Assembly (NCBI GenBank): GCA_013286075.1
Contig: JABDGJ010000015.1
Coordinates: forward strand, 1-22,640
Reading direction: 5' to 3'
Length of the DNA stretch: 22,640 nt
DNA from: Chlamydiota bacterium
Lineage (GTDB): Bacteria; Chlamydiota; Chlamydiia; Chlamydiales; Parachlamydiaceae
Shown one piece after another: positions 1-7,736 of the stretch. The number at the start of each line of letters is the position of its first letter. Position 1 is the first letter of the stretch. The position numbers were made by a program, and so were the translations under genes. Below the pieces are notes generated by a model. The model was not told the origin of the DNA and searched no databases. It was given only the letters and a program-made list of their open reading frames with translations.

Positions 1-737
1 CGCAAAGCGGCCCAACTAGTTGCGTTAGGCCAAAGAGAAGAAAGGAAAATAGAACGGTCCCAGAGAAGTGTTGGGAAATTATTTGCAGTGACAGTATTGC
101 CCCAAAAAATAATTACCTGTTTTTTCGTTTGGTGTAAGGTTGCTAAAGTCACATCAATTCCATTACTTGGCGAAGCAATTTTACTCCCTAAAATTTGTTG
201 AAATTTAGCAACTAATTGGCTTTGCTGATCCAAAGTCATCTGTTGTCCATTTATATCATACATATGCTGAACATCTAATAGAACTATTTCTTGCGGATGA
301 GATGCTAGGAAATTATTGATTTGATTGCATATTTGTTTTATCAAAGGGCCGTACAATCCATGGCAAACCCTAAATTTTCCTTGAGGATCAATAGCGATTC
401 GTAAATCAAAAAATCTCACTCCATCAGATAGTTGGGCTGTGATATCGCGTGTTTGTGTTTGAGACCAATTTTTAATCAGCGTCCGTTTAGCTGCTGTGCC
501 TATAAGAGGTGTATTCCCGATTGTGTAAATAAAATTACCATGTTCATCTGGAGAAATTCTCATCGAGGTATTTAAAGCGTATGTTCCCGAATTGTGAGAA
601 CCAAGTAAGGATAGATTTCTTACTTTGATATCGCCTGACAAAGTATGCATAAAATTGTCAGGACTCGGCGCCGCACTCATTGCTGCAAATTGGCAACTGT
701 ACAAGATAGTAGTGGCTATCCATTTTTTTAGAAGCAT
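1..737 (-). CDS. Secreted PI-PLC X-domain protein (3' end outside window)
   Basis: Open from an ATG at 737 to the left edge without a stop: 245 codons of a longer gene. The first ~23 residues form a signal peptide (MLLKKWIATTILYSC..., likely cleavage near AMSAA). The mature part matches the X domain of phosphatidylinositol-specific phospholipase C: LLGSHNSGTY with His48, DGVRFFDLRI (residues 105-114) and FRVCHGLYG with His126. These correspond to the two catalytic histidines and the substrate-binding/charged residues of bacterial PI-PLC; the residue after His48 is Asn where B. cereus PI-PLC has Asp. The family cleaves the headgroup of PI or GPI to diacylglycerol and a (cyclic) inositol phosphate. 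An exported chlamydial enzyme could act on host lipid, but that is inference. It starts 7 nt after the stop of the upstream membrane-protein gene, so probably shares its operon; the ribosome-binding site is weak. Family sure, substrate not. Confidence 0.85.
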   Translation of the reverse strand, partial: MLLKKWIATTILYSCQFAAMSAAPSPDNFMHTLSGDIKVRNLSLLGSHNSGTYALNTSMRISPDEHGNFIYTIGNTPLIGTAAKRTLIKNWSQTQTRDITAQLSDGVRFFDLRIAIDPQGKFRVCHGLYGPLIKQICNQINNFLASHPQEIVLLDVQHMYDINGQQMTLDQQSQLVAKFQQILGSKIASPSNGIDVTLATLHQTKKQVIIFWGNTVTANNFPTLLWDRSIFLSSLWPNATSWAAL

Positions 738-744
738 ATGAAAC

Positions 745-1980
745 CTATTCACTATCTGCATCTGCTTCTTGCTTTGGGGTTTCAGAGGAAAAAGAGGGGA
801 GGGTAGACATGACTTCTTCAAGAACCCGGTATTCTTCCAAGAGAGAGTCGATTTCTTGTAGAATAACAGGGGTATCCCGATGTTGTGCCATTTTTTCTGT
901 TTGAAATAACGATTTTATTTCTTCTAAGGGTTGTATGAGCAATGAAATGCTCCCTTCTTTTCTCTTTTTGAATGTTCCCTTTGCAATGGCATCTAAGCCG
1001 GTAATAATGGATCGATACGGCTCTTCTAATTCGGCGTACGTAATATCAATATCGGAAATAATCCTTTTTGCAATTTCGACTAGTGTACTAGTTGTTAAAA
1101 GAGCTTCCTCATCGACATGATGATGTTGTGCTGTAAGAGCAAATTTTGTCAAAAAATGGACGGGAAAGCTGACTAGCGAGAGGTCGAATTGAGCGCAGTA
1201 CATGATAATTTTACCCATGGCCATGACGACATGGCGACAAATGGGTTCTGCGCCATGATCTAGCGCACGGTTAAAAATCATTTCAAGTCGTGGGATTAAG
1301 TAAAAATTCATGTAGCTAGATTGATCTTTCCCTTTTCCTTCTTCTTTGGCAACATCTTGTATGCTATGTGCAATGCTTTTGGCAGATCCTAAAAAGGCGT
1401 GTATAATGGGAGGAAATGTTTGTACTGTTTCTGTTCCCAAGGCGAGTTTGTTTTTTTCAATCGAACGGAGGCAAATTTCTGTAAGATTGTCCAATTGATT
1501 GCGAACTTCCTCATCTTCATCATTTTGAACGGCGTGAAGAGCCATCTGAGAGATAGAGCGTACCAAATAGCTGGGATTCAATAAATTAGTAAAATGATTC
1601 CACTCATTTCGAAGCAAATCTAAAGCAAATCCGAAAAAAACAATCCAACCCAGCATGAGCCCATGCTTCAGTTGTGGATCTTGGATAACTGAAAGAAACG
1701 AGGACCCGACAATCGAAATAAATACAAATAAAAATAGAAGAAAATTCCCCATATGCGAAAGAAAGTTACGCCGGACGATTCTCATGAGGTGTGGAATTGT
1801 GTTTTCCTCCAGAGTTGCTAGAGGACTCAGAGTTAAAGAATAAAGGAGGCATTCTCCTACAAAAATGGCTATACCGGCTGCCAACATTCCAATTGAAAAC
1901 AGGGGAAATGAAAAATCGGTAAATCCAAAAAATGTGAATAAGCCTACTAAAATCGCGGCGATAAGTGTGATGATGGGCAT
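745..1980 (-). CDS. Conserved membrane protein of unknown function, 411 aa
   Basis: Not recognised. The N-terminal ~125 residues hold four predicted membrane helices (about 2-22, 25-50, 74-97 and 105-122). The remaining ~285 residues are soluble, rich in alpha-helix-forming and charged residues, and end in an acidic tail (KQEADADSE). There is no signal peptide and no catalytic motif I can name. The start is supported by AGAGGAAATTCT directly before the ATG. That site is flush with an 8-bp hairpin (1991-2010) that may limit access to it. The gene lies between the 98-residue secreted protein and the PI-PLC gene on the same strand, with a 7-nt gap to the latter, which suggests co-expression. A membrane anchor with a cytoplasmic helical domain is all that can be claimed. 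Confidence 0.8.
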   Translation of the reverse strand: MPIITLIAAILVGLFTFFGFTDFSFPLFSIGMLAAGIAIFVGECLLYSLTLSPLATLEENTIPHLMRIVRRNFLSHMGNFLLFLFVFISIVGSSFLSVIQDPQLKHGLMLGWIVFFGFALDLLRNEWNHFTNLLNPSYLVRSISQMALHAVQNDEDEEVRNQLDNLTEICLRSIEKNKLALGTETVQTFPPIIHAFLGSAKSIAHSIQDVAKEEGKGKDQSSYMNFYLIPRLEMIFNRALDHGAEPICRHVVMAMGKIIMYCAQFDLSLVSFPVHFLTKFALTAQHHHVDEEALLTTSTLVEIAKRIISDIDITYAELEEPYRSIITGLDAIAKGTFKKRKEGSISLLIQPLEEIKSLFQTEKMAQHRDTPVILQEIDSLLEEYRVLEEVMSTLPSFSSETPKQEADADSE

Positions 1981-1990
1981 AGAATTTCCT

Positions 1991-2010
1991 CTCTAACCCG
2001 CAGGTTAGAG
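1991..2010. repeat. Short hairpin before the 411-aa gene
   Basis: Perfect inverted repeat CTCTAACC-CGCA-GGTTAGAG (8-bp stem, 4-nt loop) in the 60-nt gap between the two minus-strand genes. On the minus strand its 3' arm runs straight into the AGGAAA ribosome-binding site of the downstream gene. No T-tract follows on that strand, so it is more likely a processing or translation-modulating hairpin than a terminator. Confidence 0.45.
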
Positions 2011-2040
2011 GAGGAAGTCTTTATTGGCAAAAAGAAAAAA

Positions 2041-2337
2041 TTATCTCCAGAAAGAAAAAGAAAACTGTGGAGATATAACAGCGGGTCTTTGAACCATCAC
2101 GGGAGAAACGAGATAGGGTTGTGGATAGTAATATGCAGGTGCGTTGTAAGGCATGACGACGATAGGCGCTGGAGCGACAGGATAGGCAATATATTGAGGA
2201 GCCGGACGAGCGACACCAAAATTCATTCCAAAAGACGCATGACTTCTACATCTTCCATGTTTTGCCTCGGCATGGGGCGTCCAGCCGATAATGAATAAAA
2301 ACCCAAAAACAATAAATAGTAAACTAAAGAATTTCAT
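2041..2337 (-). CDS. Small secreted Pro/Tyr-rich protein, 98 aa
   Basis: A clear signal peptide (MKFFSLLFIVFGFLFIIGW..., cleavage probably after HAEA near residue 25) precedes a ~73-residue mature part. The mature part is dominated by Pro, Ala, Tyr and Val in loose repeats (PAPQYIAYPVAPAP, YNAPAYYYPQPY) and ends in an aromatic C-terminus, FSFSFWR. The terminal aromatic Phe-x-Trp/Arg end and low complexity recall small surface or outer-membrane-associated proteins, but no family is recognised. AGG with 8-nt spacing precedes the ATG, and a good promoter (TTGCCT-17-TATGAT) lies upstream on the minus strand. It is the first gene of the minus-strand group ending in the PI-PLC gene. Confidence 0.7.
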   Translation of the reverse strand: MKFFSLLFIVFGFLFIIGWTPHAEAKHGRCRSHASFGMNFGVARPAPQYIAYPVAPAPIVVMPYNAPAYYYPQPYLVSPVMVQRPAVISPQFSFSFWR

Positions 2338-2373
2338 AATTTTAACCTAGGTTGTTGAATTAGAACGGTCTCC

Positions 2374-2402
2374 ATCATAAATAAATCGATTAAAAGAGGC
2401 AA
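2374..2402 (-). promoter_or_regulatory. Sigma-70-type promoter for the minus-strand group
   Basis: Read on the minus strand: -35 TTGCCT (2402-2397), 17-nt spacer, -10 TATGAT (2379-2374). It lies ~40 nt upstream of the ATG at 2337. Between promoter and gene is a 10-bp palindrome AACCTAGGTT (2344-2353) in the predicted leader. Confidence 0.55.
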
Positions 2403-2408
2403 GAATTA

Positions 2409-2437
2409 TTGAATTCAAAGGCTTTCTATTTTATAGT
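2409..2437 (+). promoter_or_regulatory. Sigma-70-type promoter for the S9 peptidase operon
   Basis: TTGAAT (2409-2414), 17-nt spacer, TATAGT (2432-2437). This places transcription start near 2444 and rules out the longer reading frame beginning at 2409, because that codon is part of the -35 element. The divergent minus-strand promoter begins only 6 nt away. Confidence 0.6.
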
Positions 2438-2471
2438 GTTCTTTCTAGAACAAAAAGTTCGAGGTGGAGTA

Positions 2472-4439
2472 ATGAATTTTTCTCAAATTTTTCTTATTTG
2501 TTTGATGTTGATGACCGGGCTATCTTTTGCGATGTCTTTCTCAGAAGAAGTTCGGGTGAATAATGAGTCAGCTTGCTTAGTCATTCCTCGTACACTTTTA
2601 TTTGGAAACCCTGAAAAAACAAGTGCTCAGCTATCTCCAGATGGAACAAAAATCGCATTTTTAGCTCCTGACAAAAATAATGTACTCAATGTTTGGGTCC
2701 GAGATGTTGTCAATTCGGGGAAAGAAATGCAAATCACTAAAGATGCAAGGCGGGGGATCCGTCAGTTTTTCTGGCAATACGACCAAAAGCACATTTTGTA
2801 TATCCAAGACCAGGAAGGAGATGAGAATTGGCATCTCTACCAAACAACGATCGACACCCAAGAAACAAAAGATTTAACACCTTTTTCTGGAATTAAAGTG
2901 GAGTTACTCGCGAAAGACCCCCATTTTCCAGACACAATTTTGCTTACAATGAATAAACGAGATCCTCAATCAATGGATGTCTATCGACTTTATTTGCCAA
3001 CAGGCGAGCTCCAGATGGACACACAGAATCCAGGAGGAGTGTTTTCTTGGGAAGCAGACCATGCACTACAAGTTCGGATGTGTAAATCTTATTTGCCTGA
3101 TGGATCAACTTTAATTCGAATAAGGGATCACAAAGATAGCCCGTGGCGTGATTGGTTACAAGTAGGACCTATGGACTCAGTAGAAATCCAAAATTTTTCA
3201 GCTGACAACCAACACGTGTATCTTATGAGTAATCTAGAGAGCGATACAAAAGCATTGTATAAGATGCACATCGTTTCTAAGGAAAAAGTTCTCCTCGCCA
3301 AAGACCAAGAATATGATCTTTCCACTCTCTTCTTAAATCCACTTACTTATGTTCCCGAAATGGTAAGTGTAGAAAAAGAGAAACCCGATTGGGTTGTATT
3401 AGACCCTCAGCTCAAAACAGATTTTCATTTTCTATCGACCCGTTGTAAAGGACCATTTTATTTGGCAAGTCGCGATATAGAAAACCAGCGTTGGATTGTC
3501 GTTTCTCAATCGGATCAACGGCCAAGTCATTTCTATATCTACCACAGAAAAACGGGATCTTTTGATTTCTTATTCAGCAGTCAACCAGAATTAGAAAAAT
3601 ATGTTTTAAGTCCCATGAAACCCATTTCTTTTAAAGCGCGCGATGGGATGATTCTTCATGGATATGTTACGCTTCCTTCACACAAGTCTTCCCGAAATCT
3701 TCCTACTGTACTTCTCGTGCATGGAGGACCTTGGGCACGTGACTTTTGGGGACTCAGTTCGCAGGTGCAGTGGCTCGCGAATCGTGGATACGCTGTTTTA
3801 CAAATCAACTATCGAGGTTCTGAGGGATACGGAAAAAAATTCCTTAATGCTGGCAATAAAGAATGGGCAAATGCAATGCATGCAGATTTGCTTGATGGGA
3901 AAAAATGGATGATTGAACAAGGATACACCGACCCAGAAAAAGTGGCTATATATGGGGGAAGTTATGGAGGCTATGCGACACTTGTTGCCTTGACGTTTAC
4001 CCCAGAAGAATTTTGTTGCGGGGTTGATATCGTGGGTCCTTCTAACCTAATCACTCTTCTCCAAACACTTCCTCCTTATTGGAATCCCCTCAAGGCAGTT
4101 ATGGATTTGCGCATAGGAAAATTGGAGTCTGAGATCGATTTTTTAAAGTCGAGATCTCCTCTATTTAAAGCCGACCAAATCAAAAAACCGTTGCTCATTG
4201 CGCAAGGGGCAAATGATCCGCGCGTAAAACAAGCAGAAAGCGATCAAATTGTTCGAGCGATGCGTGAGAAATCAATACCGGTTAATTATCTTCTTTTTGG
4301 AGATGAAGGACATGGTTTTGCAAGACCTGAAAATCGATTGAAATTTTATGCTGCGACAGAAGCTTTTCTGGCGAAGCATTTAGGTGGAATACAAGAAGCG
4401 GCTTCTGCGGAAGAAAATTGGGAAAGTGTGCTCCGGTAG
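2472..4439 (+). CDS. Secreted S9-family (prolyl oligopeptidase/acylaminoacyl) serine peptidase
   Basis: A 655-residue protein with a signal peptide (MNFSQIFLICLMLMTGLSFA), a beta-propeller-like N-terminal domain (SPDGTKIAFLAPD near 60, repeated W/Y-rich blades to ~370) and a C-terminal alpha/beta-hydrolase domain. The catalytic triad is visible: Ser497 in GGSYGGYA, Asp582 in ANDPRV, His614 in DEGHGF. The oxyanion-side motif LLVHGGPWARD is also present. S9 enzymes cleave oligopeptides, often after Pro or from blocked N-termini; export suggests peptide scavenging in the periplasm. The ATG at 2472 is preferred because AGGTGGAGT sits 4-10 nt before it, the protein then begins with a signal peptide, and an upstream promoter occupies 2409-2437. 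The 3' end adjoins the flavin reductase gene, so the two are probably cotranscribed. Substrate unknown. Confidence 0.92.
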   Translation: MNFSQIFLICLMLMTGLSFAMSFSEEVRVNNESACLVIPRTLLFGNPEKTSAQLSPDGTKIAFLAPDKNNVLNVWVRDVVNSGKEMQITKDARRGIRQFFWQYDQKHILYIQDQEGDENWHLYQTTIDTQETKDLTPFSGIKVELLAKDPHFPDTILLTMNKRDPQSMDVYRLYLPTGELQMDTQNPGGVFSWEADHALQVRMCKSYLPDGSTLIRIRDHKDSPWRDWLQVGPMDSVEIQNFSADNQHVYLMSNLESDTKALYKMHIVSKEKVLLAKDQEYDLSTLFLNPLTYVPEMVSVEKEKPDWVVLDPQLKTDFHFLSTRCKGPFYLASRDIENQRWIVVSQSDQRPSHFYIYHRKTGSFDFLFSSQPELEKYVLSPMKPISFKARDGMILHGYVTLPSHKSSRNLPTVLLVHGGPWARDFWGLSSQVQWLANRGYAVLQINYRGSEGYGKKFLNAGNKEWANAMHADLLDGKKWMIEQGYTDPEKVAIYGGSYGGYATLVALTFTPEEFCCGVDIVGPSNLITLLQTLPPYWNPLKAVMDLRIGKLESEIDFLKSRSPLFKADQIKKPLLIAQGANDPRVKQAESDQIVRAMREKSIPVNYLLFGDEGHGFARPENRLKFYAATEAFLAKHLGGIQEAASAEENWESVLR

Positions 4440-4447
4440 TACCGATT

Positions 4448-5593
4448 ATGACAGTATATAATAAAGAAAATCCCTTTTTAGCCTCCATTAAAGATCGTTT
4501 TTCTTTGTCAAGGCCGGGATCGAAAAAGAATACACAACATCTCGTCCTTGACTTAGCTGGATCAGGCCTTACGTATCGTGCGGGAGATTGTCTTGGGATA
4601 TTCGCACAGCATGATCCACTCCTTGTAGAAAAAACAATAAATGCTCTTCGAGTTAACGGACGAGAAATCGTCTCCTTAAAACAAAAAGAGAAGACAGCTA
4701 GCCTAAGGGAAGCTTTAACTACCCATTTAAACATTACAGAAATTAGCCCTAGATTATTTAGAGAAATTGCACTTCGTCAAACAAACCAAGAAAAAAAAGA
4801 TTTTCTCAATGTTTTATTAGAAGAAGAGAATCTCCAAAAAAAGAAAGAATATTTAGGACAATTTGAGCTCTGGGATTTGCTGCTTGCTCATGAAGAAGTT
4901 GTTTTTACTCCCCAAGAAATAGCTGATTTTTTGATGCCTCTTCTTCCTAGATTTTATTCTATTTCGTCTTCGCAAAAATATGTCGGAGAAGAAGTGCACC
5001 TCACAGTGGCTCAATTCGAATTTGAATCGAATGGCTACATGCGCCATGGGGTTTGTAGTCATTATTTGTCCAAACTAGTTACATTTCATGATCCAGTCGT
5101 CCCCGTTTTTGTGCACCCTTCTCATCATTTTTTTCTTCCAGAAATAACCGATACTGCCATGATTATGATTGGGCCAGGGACAGGAGTAGCGCCATTTAGG
5201 GCGTTTATCCAAGATCGAATATTCCATCAATCGGGAGGAAAGCATTGGCTTTTTTTTGGAGAATGGAATCGTGATTTTGACTTCTTCTATGAAGAAGATT
5301 GGAAAAGTTTCGGCGAGAAAACTCACCTCATTCTCGATCTTGCCTTTTCAAGAGACCAGAAAGAAAAGGTCTATGTGCAGCATAAAATGCGGGAAAAAGG
5401 ACAAGAATTATTTGCTTGGTTAGAGCAAGGAGCCTACCTGTATGTTTGTGGCGATGCACAACGGATGGCCAAAGATGTAGAATCAACGCTGATGTCTATT
5501 ATTGCGCAACACAGTGAAAAAGGCGAGGCAGGAGCAAAGGAATATCTGAAAAAACTCAGGAAAGAGAAGAGATACCTCCGCGACGTCTATTAG
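4448..5593 (+). CDS. cysJ: CysJ-like NADPH-flavin reductase lacking the flavodoxin domain
   Basis: Numbering here is from the alternative TTG at 4418. The protein has the FAD and NADPH half of sulfite reductase flavoprotein/cytochrome P450 reductase: RFYS (178-181, FAD), GVCS (211-214, FAD phosphate), GPGTGVAPFR (252-261) and YVCGDAQRM (Cys344) for NADPH, and a C-terminal YLRDVY with the terminal aromatic that stacks on FAD. E. coli CysJ has an FMN-binding flavodoxin domain in front, which is absent here; the short form is annotated as sulfite reductase in Chlamydia. The electron acceptor is therefore unclear: a separate flavodoxin or another partner. ATG 4448 begins 8 nt after the peptidase stop and has no ribosome-binding site (translational coupling). 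TTG 4418 has GGAAG 4 nt upstream and would overlap the peptidase by 22 nt. Family sure, start not. Confidence 0.85.
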   Translation: MTVYNKENPFLASIKDRFSLSRPGSKKNTQHLVLDLAGSGLTYRAGDCLGIFAQHDPLLVEKTINALRVNGREIVSLKQKEKTASLREALTTHLNITEISPRLFREIALRQTNQEKKDFLNVLLEEENLQKKKEYLGQFELWDLLLAHEEVVFTPQEIADFLMPLLPRFYSISSSQKYVGEEVHLTVAQFEFESNGYMRHGVCSHYLSKLVTFHDPVVPVFVHPSHHFFLPEITDTAMIMIGPGTGVAPFRAFIQDRIFHQSGGKHWLFFGEWNRDFDFFYEEDWKSFGEKTHLILDLAFSRDQKEKVYVQHKMREKGQELFAWLEQGAYLYVCGDAQRMAKDVESTLMSIIAQHSEKGEAGAKEYLKKLRKEKRYLRDVY

Positions 5594-5615
5594 GTTATAA
5601 GAATACTAAAAGACT

Positions 5616-5653
5616 GTAAGAGAACGCTAGGACACGGCCTAGAGAATCCTTAC
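5616..5653. terminator. Possible bidirectional hairpin between cysJ-like gene and ispF
   Basis: Nested inverted repeats lie between the two convergent genes: outer GTAAG (5616-5620)/CTTAC (5649-5653), inner CTAGG (5627-5631)/CCTAG (5638-5642). There is no T-tract on either strand, so terminator function is a weak inference from position. Confidence 0.3.
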
Positions 5654-6132
5654 TGTTCTATTGTTGTGATGATGACAAATGCAACCAAGCCATCGCCGCA
5701 CCCAACGCTTGTGAGCCCTTCCCCGGTCGTTGCTGTGATACCTACCTGTGAAATAGAAAGCTCCATAATACGAGCAATATTCGCTCTCATTTCTATGATT
5801 CGGGGTTTCAGTCTGGGTTTTTTTGCCTCAATGGAAATTGCGACGTGGGTAATTTTTTGATTGCCCAATGTTTTCATTGCCTCGACAAGGTAAACTTCAC
5901 TGTCAGTGATTCCGTTTTTTAAACAAAGGTCATCGGCAATATCTCCCAAAACCAATACGCCTGTGAGTGAACTAATCGCATTGCAAATTGCATGCAAAAC
6001 GACATCCCCATCTGAATTTGCCATAAAGCCTGGGGCGTCCTCAAAAATGAGTCCTCCAATCATACAAAGCTTGGAAGAATTAGAAGGAAGAAATCGATGG
6101 CTATCTTGCCCAATTCCTGTACGAACTACCAT
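5650..6132 (-). CDS. ispF: 2-C-methyl-D-erythritol 2,4-cyclodiphosphate synthase
   Basis: Fifth step of the MEP isoprenoid pathway: converts CDP-ME 2-phosphate to the cyclic diphosphate, releasing CMP. It is a cytoplasmic homotrimer with a Zn site between subunits. Metal ligands are visible: Asp10 and His12 (TGIGQDSHRF) and His47 (SDGDVVLHAI). The C-terminal ATTGEGLTSVGCGDGLVAF matches the family's nucleotide/trimer segment. Length (160 aa) is typical. The ATG at 6132 is chosen over the one at 6147, because GAGGA (6145-6141) sits 8 nt upstream of 6132 whereas 6147 has only an A-run before it. Divergent from murA. The catalytic region is more divergent from proteobacterial IspF than usual, as in other chlamydiae. 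Confidence 0.93.
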   Translation of the reverse strand: MVVRTGIGQDSHRFLPSNSSKLCMIGGLIFEDAPGFMANSDGDVVLHAICNAISSLTGVLVLGDIADDLCLKNGITDSEVYLVEAMKTLGNQKITHVAISIEAKKPRLKPRIIEMRANIARIMELSISQVGITATTGEGLTSVGCGDGLVAFVIITTIEQ

Positions 6133-6266
6133 AATGACATTCCTCATTTTTTTTCAGGCAATGCTACCCCTTTTTCTGTTTAAAGTCTCTTCAAAATCGA
6201 ACTGACGTTAAATTAGTTTCCTTTTTTGTTGGAATTCTCTTACAAAGACAATAAAGAGAAATGCGT

Positions 6267-6279
6267 TGTGTTTAACACA
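6267..6279. promoter_or_regulatory. 13-nt palindrome upstream of murA (possible operator)
   Basis: TGTGTTTAACACA is a perfect palindrome about a central base, 39 nt before the murA ATG. It overlaps a weak -35-like TTGTGT (6266-6271) followed, after 17 nt, by TAGCTT. Operator function is inferred from symmetry and position only. Confidence 0.3.
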
Positions 6280-6317
6280 TAGATTTAGTAGCTTTTCATC
6301 GTTCTTTTGGAGGGAAC

Positions 6318-7727
6318 ATGGACGTATTGCAGATTACAGGGGGAAATCCTCTACGAGGCCAAATCAGGGCTGCGGGAGCTAAGAATGCAATGACGAAGCT
6401 ATTGGTAGCTTCTCTTTTGTCAGACAAAAAATGCCTATTTTATAACGTTCCAAATATCAAAGATGTCGATGTCACAGTATCCCTTTGCCAAGAAATTGGA
6501 ATGGAAATTCAATGGGACCGAGAGCTTGGAAAAATGGAAGTGCATACTAAAGAACTGAAGACTACCTATGTCCCTCAAAGATTTTCGGGATCTAATCGAA
6601 TCCCAATTTTGATGATCGGTGCTCTTTTAGGTCGAACCGACCAAGATATTATTGTTCCTACTTCTGGAGGATGTGAAATAGGTGCTCGGCCTGTCGATTT
6701 TCATATACAAGCTCTCAAACAACTAGGAGCAGTGATCGAATATAGGGGCATGAAAAGGGAAGGGGCTTATTTTGCTCATGCGCATAATGGATTAAAGGGA
6801 ACTTTAATCACTCTTCCTTATCCATCAGTAGGGGCAACAGAAAATACAATTTTGGCGAGCATCACAGCAAGAGGAACGACTATTATCAAAAATGCTGCCA
6901 TAGAACCTGAAATCATCGAGTTGATTTTATTTTTGCAGAAGCTTGGGGCAATTATTGCCTGTGATGTCGACCGCACCATTCGAATTCAAGGGACAAGACG
7001 CTTCTATGAGGTGGAGCATACAGTAATTCCAGATCGAATAGAGGCAGCTTCTTGGGGAATGGCGGCTATTTGTTCGAAAGGAAGAGTGTTTGTCGAAGGA
7101 GCGCAACATGTGAACATGATCACATTTTTAAATAAGCTTCGAGAAGTAGGCGGAGGGTATGAAATTAAATCCAATGGGATTGAATTTTTCTATGATGGCC
7201 CTTTGCAAGGAGGTCTGCATTTAGAAACGGATGTACATCCAGGGTTCATGACCGATTGGCAGCAACCTTTTGTCGTTCTTTTGACACAAGCCTCTGGTTC
7301 TTCCGTTATTCACGAAACTGTCTACGAAAACCGATTTGGATACACGGAAACATTAAATGAAATGGGGGCAGATATTTCTCTTTTTAGACAATGTTTAGGG
7401 GGAAAGCACTGCCGTTTTGATTCTCATGGACATGCTCATAGTGTGATTGTCAAGGGTCCCACATCATTAGCAGCAAAGGAAATTAGAATACCAGATCTAA
7501 GAGCTGGTTTTGCTTATGTGATGGCAGCTCTTATTGCTGCAGATACAAGCAAAATCATCGGCCTTCCCTTTTTAGAAAGAGGGTACGAAAATTTAGTACC
7601 AAAACTTCAAACGTTAGGAGCAAAAGCAGAAATTGTCTCCTATCCTGCAAAAGCAGAACCCGAGCTTTCAAAGCAACCCGATAAACTGCCCAAACACCCG
7701 CTCCTCCACAAAAGCCTGTGTAGCTAA
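6318..7727 (+). CDS. murA: UDP-N-acetylglucosamine 1-carboxyvinyltransferase (MurA)
   Basis: First committed step of peptidoglycan synthesis: transfers enolpyruvate from PEP to UDP-GlcNAc in the cytoplasm. EPSP-synthase fold with Lys22-Asn23 (AAGAKNA), the active-site loop SGGCEIGARPVD with Cys119, and Asp313 in HPGFMTDWQQPF. From memory, C. trachomatis MurA has Asp in place of the loop Cys (natural fosfomycin resistance) and the same TDWQQPF variant. This protein therefore has the chlamydial backbone but the ancestral cysteine. 469 aa is ~25-50 longer than usual, because of a C-terminal tail (about 445-469) rich in Pro, Lys and Leu that the family lacks. GGAGGG (6309-6314) gives a strong ribosome-binding site, and the start is secure. 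Divergent from ispF. Downstream lies a nest of small inverted-repeat elements; the extra tail ends only 10 nt before the outer element. Confidence 0.95.
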   Translation: MDVLQITGGNPLRGQIRAAGAKNAMTKLLVASLLSDKKCLFYNVPNIKDVDVTVSLCQEIGMEIQWDRELGKMEVHTKELKTTYVPQRFSGSNRIPILMIGALLGRTDQDIIVPTSGGCEIGARPVDFHIQALKQLGAVIEYRGMKREGAYFAHAHNGLKGTLITLPYPSVGATENTILASITARGTTIIKNAAIEPEIIELILFLQKLGAIIACDVDRTIRIQGTRRFYEVEHTVIPDRIEAASWGMAAICSKGRVFVEGAQHVNMITFLNKLREVGGGYEIKSNGIEFFYDGPLQGGLHLETDVHPGFMTDWQQPFVVLLTQASGSSVIHETVYENRFGYTETLNEMGADISLFRQCLGGKHCRFDSHGHAHSVIVKGPTSLAAKEIRIPDLRAGFAYVMAALIAADTSKIIGLPFLERGYENLVPKLQTLGAKAEIVSYPAKAEPELSKQPDKLPKHPLLHKSLCS

Positions 7728-7736
7728 AGAAGTCTC

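Noticed and set aside
2409..2471. Longer N-terminus for the S9 peptidase
   Set aside because: The codon at 2409 belongs to a -35 box; a Shine-Dalgarno and signal peptide support 2472.
4282..4734. 150-codon minus-strand frame across the peptidase/reductase junction
   Set aside because: It lies opposite two well-supported genes and has no family features; it is an antisense shadow.
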